Shown piece after piece: positions 34,489-42,940 of a DNA stretch of 64,000 nt (within the stretch, counting starts at the first letter, position 1; the number at the start of each line of letters is the position of its first letter). Origin of the DNA: RPQJ01 sp963746325 (GTDB lineage: Bacteria; Pseudomonadota; Gammaproteobacteria; Steroidobacterales; Steroidobacteraceae). The notes under the pieces were generated by a model. It did no database searches and was not told where the DNA came from. It saw only the letters and a program-made list of their open reading frames with translations. A program made the position numbers and the translations under genes. The DNA lies in contig CAVVBC010000025.1 of the NCBI GenBank assembly GCA_963746325.1, forward strand, positions 62,001-126,000, written 5' to 3'.

Positions 34489-35211
34489 TCAGCGGTAGCG
34501 GGTGGGATCGGCCACGCGGGCGGCCGCGAATCCGGCCTGGCGCAAGCGGCAGGAGTCGCAGCGGCCACAGGCCCTGCCCTGCTCGTCCGCCTGGTAGCAG
34601 GAGACCGTCAGACCGAAGTCCACGCCCAACGCAGCGCCGCGACTGATGATTTCGGCCTTCGTCAGGTCGATCAACGGGGTGCGGATGCGCAGCGGCTCGC
34701 GGCCCTCGACGCCTTCACGCGTGGCAAGGTTCGCCATGCGCGCAAAGGCCGCAATGAACTCGGGACGGCAGTCCGGGTAGCCTGAATAATCCACCGCATT
34801 GACGCCAATGAAGATGTCGTGCGCCTGCAGCACCTCGGCCCAGGCGAGCGCGAAGGACAGGAACACCGTATTGCGGGCAGGCACGTAAGTCACCGGGATG
34901 GCGCTGCCGCTGCCTGACCCGTCCTCCGGCACGGCGATGGAGGCATCCGTCAGGGCCGAGCCGCCAAAGGCGCCGAGGTCGATGTGCATGACGCGATGCT
35001 CGACCGCCCCCAGCCGCGCGGCGATGCGGGCGGCCGCGTCGAGTTCGGCGCGATGCCGTTGCCCGTACTCGAAGCTGAGCGCATGGCAGCGGCAGCCTTC
35101 GGCACGCGCGATGGCAAGGCACGTCGCAGAATCGAGGCCGCCCGAGACCAGCACGATGGCTGTTCTCGCCGCAGCGGGGGCGGGGGCGGACGCGGGATCC
35201 GGCATCGTCAT
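34489..35211 (-). CDS. queC: 7-cyano-7-deazaguanine synthase QueC
   Basis: A 240-residue QueC of the PP-loop ATPase family. It shows the PP-loop VLVSGGLDSATCLAIA, YGQRHRAEL, VPARNTVFLSFALAWAE, GVNAVDYSGYPDCRPEF, and the zinc-binding C-terminal CGRCDSCRLRQAGF. It converts CDG to preQ0 in queuosine synthesis. The ATG at 35211 overlaps the queE stop as ATGA. Confidence 0.96.
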   Translation of the reverse strand: MTMPDPASAPAPAAARTAIVLVSGGLDSATCLAIARAEGCRCHALSFEYGQRHRAELDAAARIAARLGAVEHRVMHIDLGAFGGSALTDASIAVPEDGSGSGSAIPVTYVPARNTVFLSFALAWAEVLQAHDIFIGVNAVDYSGYPDCRPEFIAAFARMANLATREGVEGREPLRIRTPLIDLTKAEIISRGAALGVDFGLTVSCYQADEQGRACGRCDSCRLRQAGFAAARVADPTRYR

Positions 35212-35849
35212 CGTCCTGGCTCGTTGCCCCAGAGGACCTTGTGCAGTTGCACCTGCAGCCGCACCGCGAGCCGATCGGCCAGGATCCATTCGGCGAGGTC
35301 GCGTGGCGCCACCTCACCCCACACCGGCGAAAACAGCACCTGCGCGGGCAGCGGCTCTGCGCGCGCGCGCAACAGGTCGCGCGCCCACTCGTAGTCGGCG
35401 CGCGAGCACAGGACGAACTTGAGCTGGTCGCGTGGGGTGAGCACGTCGAGATTGGCGAGCTGGTTGCGCTGGACTTCGCCGGACCCGGGCGTCTTCAGGT
35501 CGACGACGCGACTGACGCGTGAATCCACGGCCCCGACGTCGAGTGCCCCGCTCGTCTCGAGTGAGACAGCGAACCCGGCGTCGCAGAGACCGGTGAGGAG
35601 TTCCAGGCAGGCCTTCTGCGCCAGCGGCTCGCCGCCGGTGACGCACACATGCTGCACGCCGCTCTGACGCGCGGTCTCGATGAGTGCGTCGAGCTGTTGC
35701 CACTCGCCGCCATAGAAAGAGTATTGCGTATCGCAGTACACGCAGCGCAACGGACACCCGGTCAGCCGGATGAACAGCGTGGGCCAGCCGACCGCGTCGC
35801 CTTCGCCCTGGATCGAGACGAACGTCTCAGTGACCTTGAGCCGGCTCAC
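35208..35849 (-). CDS. queE: 7-carboxy-7-deazaguanine synthase QueE
   Basis: A 213-residue radical SAM enzyme: VTETFVSIQGEGDAVGWPT, the CxxxCxxC cluster motif GCPLRCVYCDTQYSF, VCVTGGEPLAQ and ETSGALDVG. It makes CDG for QueC. The GTG start at 35849 overlaps the cpoB stop as GTGA. It sits after tol-pal-cpoB, the usual arrangement in Pseudomonas and Xanthomonas relatives. Confidence 0.95.
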   Translation of the reverse strand: MSRLKVTETFVSIQGEGDAVGWPTLFIRLTGCPLRCVYCDTQYSFYGGEWQQLDALIETARQSGVQHVCVTGGEPLAQKACLELLTGLCDAGFAVSLETSGALDVGAVDSRVSRVVDLKTPGSGEVQRNQLANLDVLTPRDQLKFVLCSRADYEWARDLLRARAEPLPAQVLFSPVWGEVAPRDLAEWILADRLAVRLQVQLHKVLWGNEPGR

Positions 35850-36599
35850 CGGCCCTCGGCGTTCATCATGCCCAGCTTCACCTGCGCCTGCTTCGCCGCT
35901 TCCGAGTCCGGATAGGTGGACACCACCTTGTTGAGGGTGGCGCGGGCGTTCTTGAACGCCTTGAGTTCGTACTGGGACAGCGCGACCTTGTACATCGCAT
36001 CCGCCAGCCGGCGCGACTCGGGAAATGCCGCGACGGCCTGGAAGGCCTTGAGCGCATCCTCGAACTGCGACTGCACGAAATGCGCTTCACCCAGCCAGTA
36101 GGTCGCGTTGTCGGCGCGCGGTCCGCGCGGGTACTTGGCGAGGTACATCTGGAATCCGCGCACTGCTTCTTCGTAGCGGCCAGCCTTCATCGCGGCGAAG
36201 GCATCGCCGTAGACGGACGATTCATCGGCGAATACCGCATCGGGTGCGCGCGTTGCACCGCCCCCTGCGACGGGCGTGCCGCCGCCGGCGCCGTTCTCGA
36301 TCACCAGCAGGCGACGATCGACGTCGCCATACAGATCCCGTTGCTGCTGCTGCAGCGAATCGAGCTGGTGGCGGGCTTCCTCGATCTGGCCCCGCAGGTT
36401 GCGCAGCTCCTGCTGCGATTTCTCGATCTGCTGCTGCAGGTCGAGCAGGGACTGGTTGACGCGCGTCTCGAGCGTAGTCGAGACGCTGGTCGCCCGCGTT
36501 CGCACGCGCCTCCAGTTCCTTGTTGCTGGCAGTCGCATGCACGAGCGTGCCGCACAGCAGCGCCGGCAGCACGCAGACAACACGCAGCAGGGTCTTCAT
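35846..36599 (-). CDS. cpoB: Cell division coordinator CpoB / YbgF (one frameshift)
   Basis: A periplasmic protein of about 250 residues. The N-terminus MKTLLRVVCVLPALLCGTLVHA is a signal peptide, followed by a coiled coil (LLDLQQQIEKSQQELRNLRG) for trimerisation and a TPR domain (YGDAFAAMKAGRYEEAVRGF; YWLGEAHFVQSQFEDALKAF; YELKAFKNARATLNKVV). The first ~45 codons are in a different frame; the shift is near 36475, where one extra base separates QRLDY from LETRVNQS. It links the Tol-Pal system with peptidoglycan synthesis during constriction. It follows pal by 4 bases. Confidence 0.85.
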
Positions 36600-36603
36600 C
36601 GGT

Positions 36604-37149
36604 TCAGGGCCCCTGGACGAGTTCGACGCGACGGTTCTGTGCAAACGCCGATTCGTCGGAGCCTTCGACCGCCGGGCGCTCCTCGCCGTAGCTGACCGTG
36701 GTGACCTGCCCTTCCTTGACGCCCTGCAGCAGCAGCGCCTTGCGCACCGTCTGCGCACGACGCTCGCCGAGGCCGATGTTGTACTCGCGCGAGCCGCGTT
36801 CGTCGGTGTGGCCTTCGAGACGGACGCGCGCCGTCGGGTACTTGTTGAGGTACGCCGCGTGGGCCGCGACGACACTGACGTAGTCGCTGCGGATCTCGCT
36901 GTTGTCGAATTCAAAATAGACGATATTGCGCGACTGCAGCGCGGCGAGTGCCTGCTGCTGGGCGGCGCTCATCGTGCCCGCCGCGCCTGTCGCCGGAGCC
37001 GTCTCCATGCCAACGCCACTGGTCTGCGCGCCCGTCTCGACCGGCGCCTGCGTGGTCGCCTCGGGCTGTACCTGCTTTGACTTGGTGCAGGCGGTCAGGC
37101 CTACGGCGAGCAGGCTCAAGGCAACGACATGGGTCCACTTCATGGTCAT
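36604..37149 (-). CDS. pal: Peptidoglycan-associated lipoprotein Pal
   Basis: A 181-residue outer-membrane lipoprotein: signal with lipobox VGLTAC, an unstructured spacer, and an OmpA-like domain with VYFEFDNSEIRSDY, RLEGHTDERGSREYNIGLGE and RRAQTVRKALL, which bind diaminopimelate in peptidoglycan. Two ATGs lie two codons apart; AGGAG upstream is compatible with either. It is between tolB and cpoB. Confidence 0.95.
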   Translation of the reverse strand: MTMKWTHVVALSLLAVGLTACTKSKQVQPEATTQAPVETGAQTSGVGMETAPATGAAGTMSAAQQQALAALQSRNIVYFEFDNSEIRSDYVSVVAAHAAYLNKYPTARVRLEGHTDERGSREYNIGLGERRAQTVRKALLLQGVKEGQVTTVSYGEERPAVEGSDESAFAQNRRVELVQGP

Positions 37150-37197
37150 CGAACTCCTGGGAATGTGCGCGAATGATACCTTGCGTGCCGCCGGGCT

Positions 37198-38541
37198 TCA
37201 CCGTGGCGACGTCGGGAACGGCGACCAGACCGGCTCGCGGACGTCGCCGGTATCGGAACTGAGCCGCTGCTGGAACCGGCCATCGGCCGAAACCATGGCC
37301 AGGGCCCCTCGCGACCCGGACCGGGTCGCGTAGATGATCGTCGCGCCGTTCGGCGCAAAACTCGGGGCTTCGTCCTGCCGGCCGTCGGTGAGCACGTGCA
37401 GGTTGCGAGTCTTGAGATCGAGCGTGGCGATCCGGTAGCTGCCACGGTCGAGCGTCACGAGCGCCAGCGACTCGCCGTCGGGTGCCACGCGCGGACGCGC
37501 GTTGTACCCGTTGGTGAAGGTGAGTCGCTGCGGTTCCTGGCCCGTCGTGGCACCGACGCGGTAGATCTGCGCGCTGCCGGCGCGATCGGACGTGAAATAG
37601 ATGCTGGCGCCGTCGCGCGACCACTCCGGCTCGGTGTCGATCGCGTTGTCCGTGGTGAGCCGCGTAAGACCCTGCGTCGCGAGGTCGAGCACGTGGATGT
37701 CCAGGTTACCGTCGCGCGAGAGCGTCAGTGCAAGTTTGCGCCCGTCCGGCGACCAGGCCGGCGCGCCGTTGATGCCGGCGCGTGCAGACACACGCCGCCG
37801 CTCGCCCGTCGCCAGGCGCTGCACGTAGATGGCCGACGCCTTGCCCTCGAACGACACGTACGCGAGGCTCTGGCCGTCGGGCGACCACGCCGGCGACATG
37901 AGCGGCAGGCTCGACTCGGTGATGGTGCGCGGGCCGAACCCGTCGGCATCCGCGACGATCAGCCGGTAGCGTTGCGCCGGCGGCCGCCCGTCCACCGCAA
38001 CGTAAGCGATGCGCGTGGAGAACGCGCCGGGAATGCCCGGTCAGGCGCTCGAAGATCAGGTCAGCGATGCGGTGCGCGGTGCCGCGCAGTCCGCGCTCGG
38101 TGGTGAGCAGGCGCTGGCGTGAGCAGCGACTGCCCGGTCTGCACGTTGAACAGCTCGAACTCGACCGCAAGTCCGCTGCCCGTCGACTCGACCCGGCCGA
38201 TCACCAGGAAATCGGATTTGAGCAGGCGCCAGTCCTCGAAGCGCACCTGCGCGCCTTGGGTGGGGCGGGCCACGAGGTCGCGGCGCTCGAGGGGCTTGAA
38301 GCGTCCGCTGAGCTGCAGGTCGCTCGCAACGACGGCGGCAACGTCGCCGGAGCCGCCCTCGGCCTGGCCGCCGAAAGGCACGACGGCAATCGGTACCGCA
38401 TCACGCACGCCCTGCGTGATGTCGAGCCGCAATTGCGCCTGCGCACTGCTGGCGAACAAAGCGCATGCCAGCGACGAGCCAGGCCCACGAGCGGGCCGCT
38501 TGGATGCAGGTGGGACGCGCAGTCGCGCGTTGGGAACTCAT
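37198..38541 (-). CDS. tolB: Tol-Pal system protein TolB (three frameshifts)
   Basis: Periplasmic TolB of about 447 residues when repaired. It has a signal peptide ending ASSAQAQ, an N-terminal domain (LRLDITQGVRDAVPIAVVPF, VIGRVESTGSGLAVEFELFN, TTERGLRGTAHRIADLIFE) and a six-bladed beta-propeller with repeated SPAWSPDGQSLAYVS, APAWSPDGRKLALTL and EPEWSRDGASIYFTS blades. Frame changes fall near 38460, 38115 and 38040; the total length is again a multiple of three. It lies between tolA (7-base gap) and pal, so loss of function is unlikely and sequence errors are the simplest cause. Confidence 0.88.
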
Positions 38542-38548
38542 GCGTGGC

Positions 38549-39457
38549 TTACTCCGTAGGCTTGAAAACGATGACCAGCCGGCGTTCGAAGGCGCGCGCA
38601 TCTCGCGGCGCGGGCAGCGGCGACGAACGATACACCGCATTGGCGACCGATTCGCGCACGGCCTGGTCGCCGTTGCAGTCGCCGATCTTGACGTCGAGCA
38701 CCGTGCCACCCGTCGCCTGCGTGACATTCAAGGTGCACTCCAACCCGGCGCGAGCCGTGGCCGGCCGGTTCCAGTTGCGTTCGATCGTCTGGATCAGCAG
38801 CGTGCGGTACTCGTCGACGACACCGGAGCGCGCCAGCGCCTCGCCCGCCTCTTCGTCCTCGAGCGCCCGTTGCAACTCGGCTTGCTTCGCGGCTTTCGCG
38901 CGTGCCGCAGCGGCTGCCTTTTCCTGTTCCTCCTGCTTGAGCTTCGCCGCCGCGGCCTGCTTGCGCTGCTCTTCCTGCTGGCGCTGGTCCTCGGCGGCGG
39001 CCCGCTCCTTTGCGGCCAGCGCGGCGGCATCGCGCGCTTTCTTTTCCGCGGCCTCAGAACGCTCTGCTTCCAGCCGCACGGCCGCAGCGTCGGCCCGGGC
39101 TTTGGCCTCGGCCTGGGCTTTGGCTTTGGCCTCCGCGGCGACCTGCGCCTGTTGCTGCGCCAGCGCCGGATCAGGCTCGGGGGCGACGGCCGGCTGGGGC
39201 TGCACCACGGGTTCAGGCTCGGGTGTTGGGCGCGGTGCCGGCTTTGGCGCCGGGGCAGGCTCACGCAAGGGCCGGCCAGCCTTCACGGATGACGGCAGGT
39301 CTTCGTAGCGCACCACGTTGCCTTCGATCGCCAGTTGCTCGGGCTCGGGCTCCGTGCGCCATTGCACGGCGGCAAGCGCCAGCACCGCGACGATCACGCC
39401 ATGGACGATGACCGAGCCGATCCAGGGCCGCAGTCGTTCGCTCGCGGCAGCCGGCAT
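38549..39457 (-). CDS. tolA: Tol-Pal system protein TolA
   Basis: A 302-residue inner-membrane protein. One N-terminal membrane helix (SVIVHGVIVAVLALAAVQW) precedes a Pro-rich segment (APAPKPAPRPTPEPEPVVQP), then a long Ala/Lys/Glu/Gln coiled-coil spanning the periplasm, and the C-terminal domain III (LIQTIERNWNRPATARAGLE, LECTLNVTQATGG). The start ATG 39457 is directly after the tolR stop. TolA couples TolQR proton-motive energy to TolB-Pal. Confidence 0.93.
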   Translation of the reverse strand: MPAAASERLRPWIGSVIVHGVIVAVLALAAVQWRTEPEPEQLAIEGNVVRYEDLPSSVKAGRPLREPAPAPKPAPRPTPEPEPVVQPQPAVAPEPDPALAQQQAQVAAEAKAKAQAEAKARADAAAVRLEAERSEAAEKKARDAAALAAKERAAAEDQRQQEEQRKQAAAAKLKQEEQEKAAAAARAKAAKQAELQRALEDEEAGEALARSGVVDEYRTLLIQTIERNWNRPATARAGLECTLNVTQATGGTVLDVKIGDCNGDQAVRESVANAVYRSSPLPAPRDARAFERRLVIVFKPTE

Positions 39458-39461
39458 TCCG

Positions 39462-39902
39462 TCAGCGCGCACCGGATCCGCGGCTGGCCGACAACGGCTC
39501 CGTGACGAACCCGACCTTCTTCGCACCCGCCTGCTGCAGCAACACCATGCCCTCCACGACGCGCCCATACGGCACTGCCCTGTCTGCCTTGACCAATACG
39601 GGGCGCCCGGGTTCCCGGCGCAGCGCGGCGCTGGCCACTTCCAGCAGCTTTTCGTCGTCCAGCGCCCGTTTCGGGTCGCCCAGGTTCAGGTACATCGCCC
39701 CGGCGCTGTCGACGCTCAGCAGCAGCGGCTCGAGGTCGTCGGGCTCGATCGGCTCGGCCGCAGCCTGCGGCAGGTCGACCTTGATGCCCTGGCTCAGCAT
39801 CGGCGCGGTCACCATGAAGATGATCAGCAGCACCAGCATCACGTCGATGTAGGGCACGACGTTGATCTCGCCCATCAGCTTGCGGTTGCGGCTGCGCGGC
39901 AT
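39462..39902 (-). CDS. tolR: Tol-Pal system protein TolR
   Basis: A 146-residue ExbD/TolR protein. It has a short cytoplasmic start, one helix with the proton-conducting aspartate in VVPYIDVMLVLLIIFMVTAP, and a periplasmic domain (GIKVDLPQAAAEPIEPDDLE, VLVKADRAVPYGRVVEGM). It works with TolQ as the energy-converting stator. Confidence 0.96.
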   Translation of the reverse strand: MPRSRNRKLMGEINVVPYIDVMLVLLIIFMVTAPMLSQGIKVDLPQAAAEPIEPDDLEPLLLSVDSAGAMYLNLGDPKRALDDEKLLEVASAALRREPGRPVLVKADRAVPYGRVVEGMVLLQQAGAKKVGFVTEPLSASRGSGAR

Positions 39903-39917
39903 CGGTGTCTCCCGGCG

Positions 39918-40595
39918 TCAGCCCTGCATGCCGCCGGCGTGGCGCTGCAGGATGGCGGAGAGTTCCTCGGTGAAGGTGTCGTAGCGCAGCTCGAGGCGGC
40001 TGACCTGGTCCGCATAGCGGTTGTAGGCGATGACCGCCGGAATCGCCGCGAACAGGCCCATCGCCGTGGCGATGAGGGCCTCGGCGATCGCAGGCGCCAC
40101 CGTGGCAAGTGTCGCCTGCTGCACGTTGCCCAACGCCTGGAAGGCCGTGAGGATGCCCCACACGGTGCCGAAGAGCCCTACGTACGGGCTGGTCGAGCCG
40201 ATCGTTGCCAGCGTGGAGAGGTTCTGCTCGAGACGGTCCGTTTCCTTGAGCTGCGCGATCTTCATTGCACGCCGGCTGGCGTCGAGCAGCGGACTGCCGG
40301 CGAGCCCGAGCTGCGAGCGCAGGCGCGAGAACTCGCGAAAGCCCGAGACGAAGATATCCGCCATGCCGGTATGGGCGCCGCCTTCGAGCGATTTGTACAA
40401 CGCCGCAAGGTCGCCACCGGACCAGAACTGGCCTTCGAAATCTTCCGCGGCGCGGCGCGAATCGTTCAGCAGCTTGCGCTTCGACAGGATGATCGCCCAC
40501 GAAGCGACCGACGCACCGATGAGCAGCAGCATCACCAGCTGCACGACGAGACTCGCCTGCAGCAGCAGGTCGAGGATGGAATGCTCACCGATCAT
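39918..40595 (-). CDS. tolQ: Tol-Pal system protein TolQ
   Basis: A 225-residue ExbB/TolQ protein with three helices: SLVVQLVMLLLIGASVASWA near the N-terminus, and the conserved pair VGLFGTVWGILTAFQALG and GLFAAIPAVIAYNRYA. It forms the proton channel with TolR. The usual ybgC gene is absent upstream; tolQ follows ruvB by 19 bases. Confidence 0.96.
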   Translation of the reverse strand: MIGEHSILDLLLQASLVVQLVMLLLIGASVASWAIILSKRKLLNDSRRAAEDFEGQFWSGGDLAALYKSLEGGAHTGMADIFVSGFREFSRLRSQLGLAGSPLLDASRRAMKIAQLKETDRLEQNLSTLATIGSTSPYVGLFGTVWGILTAFQALGNVQQATLATVAPAIAEALIATAMGLFAAIPAVIAYNRYADQVSRLELRYDTFTEELSAILQRHAGGMQG

Positions 40596-40614
40596 GCGTG
40601 GATGTCCTTCGGTT

Positions 40615-41661
40615 TCAGCCTTCGAACAGGCCCAGGTTGCCTGGCCGGGCCTCGATGGCTGGCGGCGTCAGGCCAAAATGCAGGTACGCGTTGCGCGCGG
40701 CCACCCGGCCACGGGCAGTGCGCATGATGTACCCCTGCTGGATCAGGAACGGCTCGATCACGTCCTCGATGGTGCCGCGCTCCTCGCCGAGCGCTGCGGC
40801 GAGACTGTCGACACCGACGGGGCCGCCGTCGAATTTCTCGATGATGGTCAGCATCAGGCGCCGGTCCATCGGATCGAATCCCTGCGGGTCGACGTCGAGC
40901 AGGTCGAGCGCGGCCCGCGCGACGTCCTGCGTGATCCGGCCGCCGGCCTTGACCTCGGCGTAGTCGCGCACGCGCCGCAGCAGGCGGTTGGCGATCCGGG
41001 GCGTGCCGCGGGAGCGCGTGGCGATCTGCGCCGCGCCTTCCGTATCGGTGGGCACGCCGAGGATGCCGGCGGAGCGCTGCACGATGCGCTGCAGGTCGTC
41101 GTGCCCGTAAAACTCCAGACGCTGCACGATGCCGAAGCGATCGCGCAGCGGCGACGTGAGCAGGCCGGCGCGGGTCGTGGCGCCGACCAGCGTGAACGGC
41201 GGCAGGTCGATCTTGATCGAGCGCGCGCCGGGGCCCTCGCCGATCATGATGTCGAGCTGGAAATCTTCCAGCGCGGGATAAAGGATTTCCTCGACGACCG
41301 GGCTCAGCCGATGGATCTCGTCGACGAACAGGATCTCGTTCGGCTGCAGGTTCGTGAGCAGCGCCGCGAGGTCGCCGGCGCGCTCGAGCACCGGTCCCGA
41401 CGTCTGCTTGAAACCGACACCGAGTTCGTTGGCGATCACGTGCGCGAGCGTGGTCTTGCCGAGACCGGGCGGGCCGAAGATCAAGGTGTGGTCGAGCGAC
41501 TCGCCGCGCTTGCGGGCGGCGGCGATGAAGATCTCCATCTGCGCCTTCATCGCGGGCTGGCCCACGTAATCGGCGAGCGTCTTCGGCCGCACCGCGCGGT
41601 CGTAGACTTCTTCTTCGCGCTGGCCGGCGGCGGATACGACGCGATCGGGTTCTATCGTCAC
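40615..41661 (-). CDS. ruvB: Holliday junction branch migration helicase RuvB
   Basis: A 348-residue AAA+ motor of normal length: Walker A FGPPGLGKTTLAHVIA, Walker B EILFVDEIHRLSPVVEE, sensor GATTRAGLLTSPLRDRFG with arginine finger, and a winged-helix end with PFLIQQGYIMRTARGR. GTG start. It follows ruvA by 16 bases and precedes tolQ. Confidence 0.97.
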   Translation of the reverse strand: MTIEPDRVVSAAGQREEEVYDRAVRPKTLADYVGQPAMKAQMEIFIAAARKRGESLDHTLIFGPPGLGKTTLAHVIANELGVGFKQTSGPVLERAGDLAALLTNLQPNEILFVDEIHRLSPVVEEILYPALEDFQLDIMIGEGPGARSIKIDLPPFTLVGATTRAGLLTSPLRDRFGIVQRLEFYGHDDLQRIVQRSAGILGVPTDTEGAAQIATRSRGTPRIANRLLRRVRDYAEVKAGGRITQDVARAALDLLDVDPQGFDPMDRRLMLTIIEKFDGGPVGVDSLAAALGEERGTIEDVIEPFLIQQGYIMRTARGRVAARNAYLHFGLTPPAIEARPGNLGLFEG

Positions 41662-41677
41662 GGGCAGTCCTGGCGCG

Positions 41678-42283
41678 TCAGCCGCTGGTCGCGCGCAGCG
41701 CGTGGCGGATGAGGTCTTCGGTGGTGGTCACGGACGGATCGATCTTCTGCAGCAGCCGCGTGACCTCAGCCGGCTTGTAGCCCAGCGCCACCAGCGCGCT
41801 GAAGGCTTCTGCCTGTGGGTTGGGCCCTGTCGCCACGGCGCCCGCGGGCCCGCGCACCTCGAACGACTGGCCCGTGGCCAGGGCCTGCAGGCGGTCGCGC
41901 ATTTCGATGATCAGCCGTTCAGCCGTCTTGCGCCCGATGCCCGGGATGCGCGTGAGCGAGGCGGCGTCCTGTGCTTCGATGCAACGATGGAACTCGTCGA
42001 CCGTGATGCCCGACAGGATGCCCAGTGCGATGCGCGGCCCCACGCCCGAGATCTTGATCACTTCGCGGAACAGGCTGCGTTCACGCTCGGTGCCGAATCC
42101 GAACAGGATGTGGGCATCTTCGCGCACCACCAGGTGCGTGTGCAGCATGATGTCGGCGCCGACGCCGGGCAGGCCGTAGAACGTCGACATCGGCGCTTCG
42201 ACTTCGTAGCCGACGCCGCCGACGTCCAGCAGCAGCACCGGCGGGTGCTTGGCGGCGAGCTTGCCGCGCAGGAATCCGATCAA
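41678..42283 (-). CDS. ruvA: Holliday junction protein RuvA
   Basis: A 201-residue RuvA: OB domain starting MIGFLRGKLAAK, helix-hairpin-helix repeats (KISGVGPRIALGILSGI; TRIPGIGRKTAERLIIEM) and the C-terminal RuvB-contact domain (AFSALVALGYKPAEVTRLL). The start is a TTG at 42283 that overlaps the ruvC stop as TTGA; no ATG or GTG gives the family N-terminus. Confidence 0.95.
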   Translation of the reverse strand: MIGFLRGKLAAKHPPVLLLDVGGVGYEVEAPMSTFYGLPGVGADIMLHTHLVVREDAHILFGFGTERERSLFREVIKISGVGPRIALGILSGITVDEFHRCIEAQDAASLTRIPGIGRKTAERLIIEMRDRLQALATGQSFEVRGPAGAVATGPNPQAEAFSALVALGYKPAEVTRLLQKIDPSVTTTEDLIRHALRATSG

Positions 42284-42864
42284 GACCGCACCTCGAGCAG
42301 GGCCAGCGAGGCATCGACGGCCTGCTTCGCGCCGCGCGAATACGCGTGGCAAAGCGCAAGCCCGATCGCATCGGCGGCGTCGGGGCCGAGTTCGCCTTGC
42401 AGCTTGAGCAACGACATCACCATCAACTGAACCTGTTCCTTCTGTGCGCCACCCTGCCCCACGATCGCCAGTTTCACCTCGCGCGGCGCGTATTCATACA
42501 ACGCCGACACGTTCGAGAACACGCCGCAGATGGCCGCACCCCGCGCCTGGCCCAGCTTGAGGGCGCTGTCGGCATTGCGATGCATGAACACGCGCTCGAT
42601 CGCGACTTCGGCCGGCTGGTACTGGCGCACGAGCTCCTGCACGCCGTCGAAGATCTGCCGCAAGCGGGGCGGGAAAGCCTCACCACGGGTCCGGATGGCG
42701 CCGCTCGCCACGTAGCGTGCCGCACCGTCCTGCCAGTCGATGATGCCGAAACCGGTCGCCTGCGACCCCGGATCGATGCCGAGGATGCGGATCGTCTCGC
42801 CCGCGGTTCCGGTAGCGCCCGCTGCCAGCGTCCAGCGTCGTCCGCCGCGGTTGATTCTCGGCAA
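42280..42864 (-). CDS. ruvC: Holliday junction resolvase RuvC (start uncertain)
   Basis: The resolvase fold begins at RILGIDPGSQATGFGIID (first catalytic Asp) and continues with VAIERVFMHRNADSALKLGQ, YEYAPREVKLAIVGQGGAQK and GPDAADAIGLALCHAYSR with the C-terminal acidic residues. RuvC normally starts within 1-3 residues of RILGIDPG, but no ATG, GTG or TTG is there. The nearest in-frame start is the TTG at 42864, adding about 24 non-conserved residues. A non-standard start or a small sequence error near 42795 is possible. It heads the ruvCAB-tol-pal-que transcription unit, divergent from relA. Confidence 0.85.
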   Translation of the reverse strand: MPRINRGGRRWTLAAGATGTAGETIRILGIDPGSQATGFGIIDWQDGAARYVASGAIRTRGEAFPPRLRQIFDGVQELVRQYQPAEVAIERVFMHRNADSALKLGQARGAAICGVFSNVSALYEYAPREVKLAIVGQGGAQKEQVQLMVMSLLKLQGELGPDAADAIGLALCHAYSRGAKQAVDASLALLEVRS

Positions 42865-42940
42865 ATAACCACCCGGCACTGGGCCAGAAAATCGGTCGTC
42901 GTATGATAGCGTCTTTACCGCAGGCGCCGCACGCCTGCCC

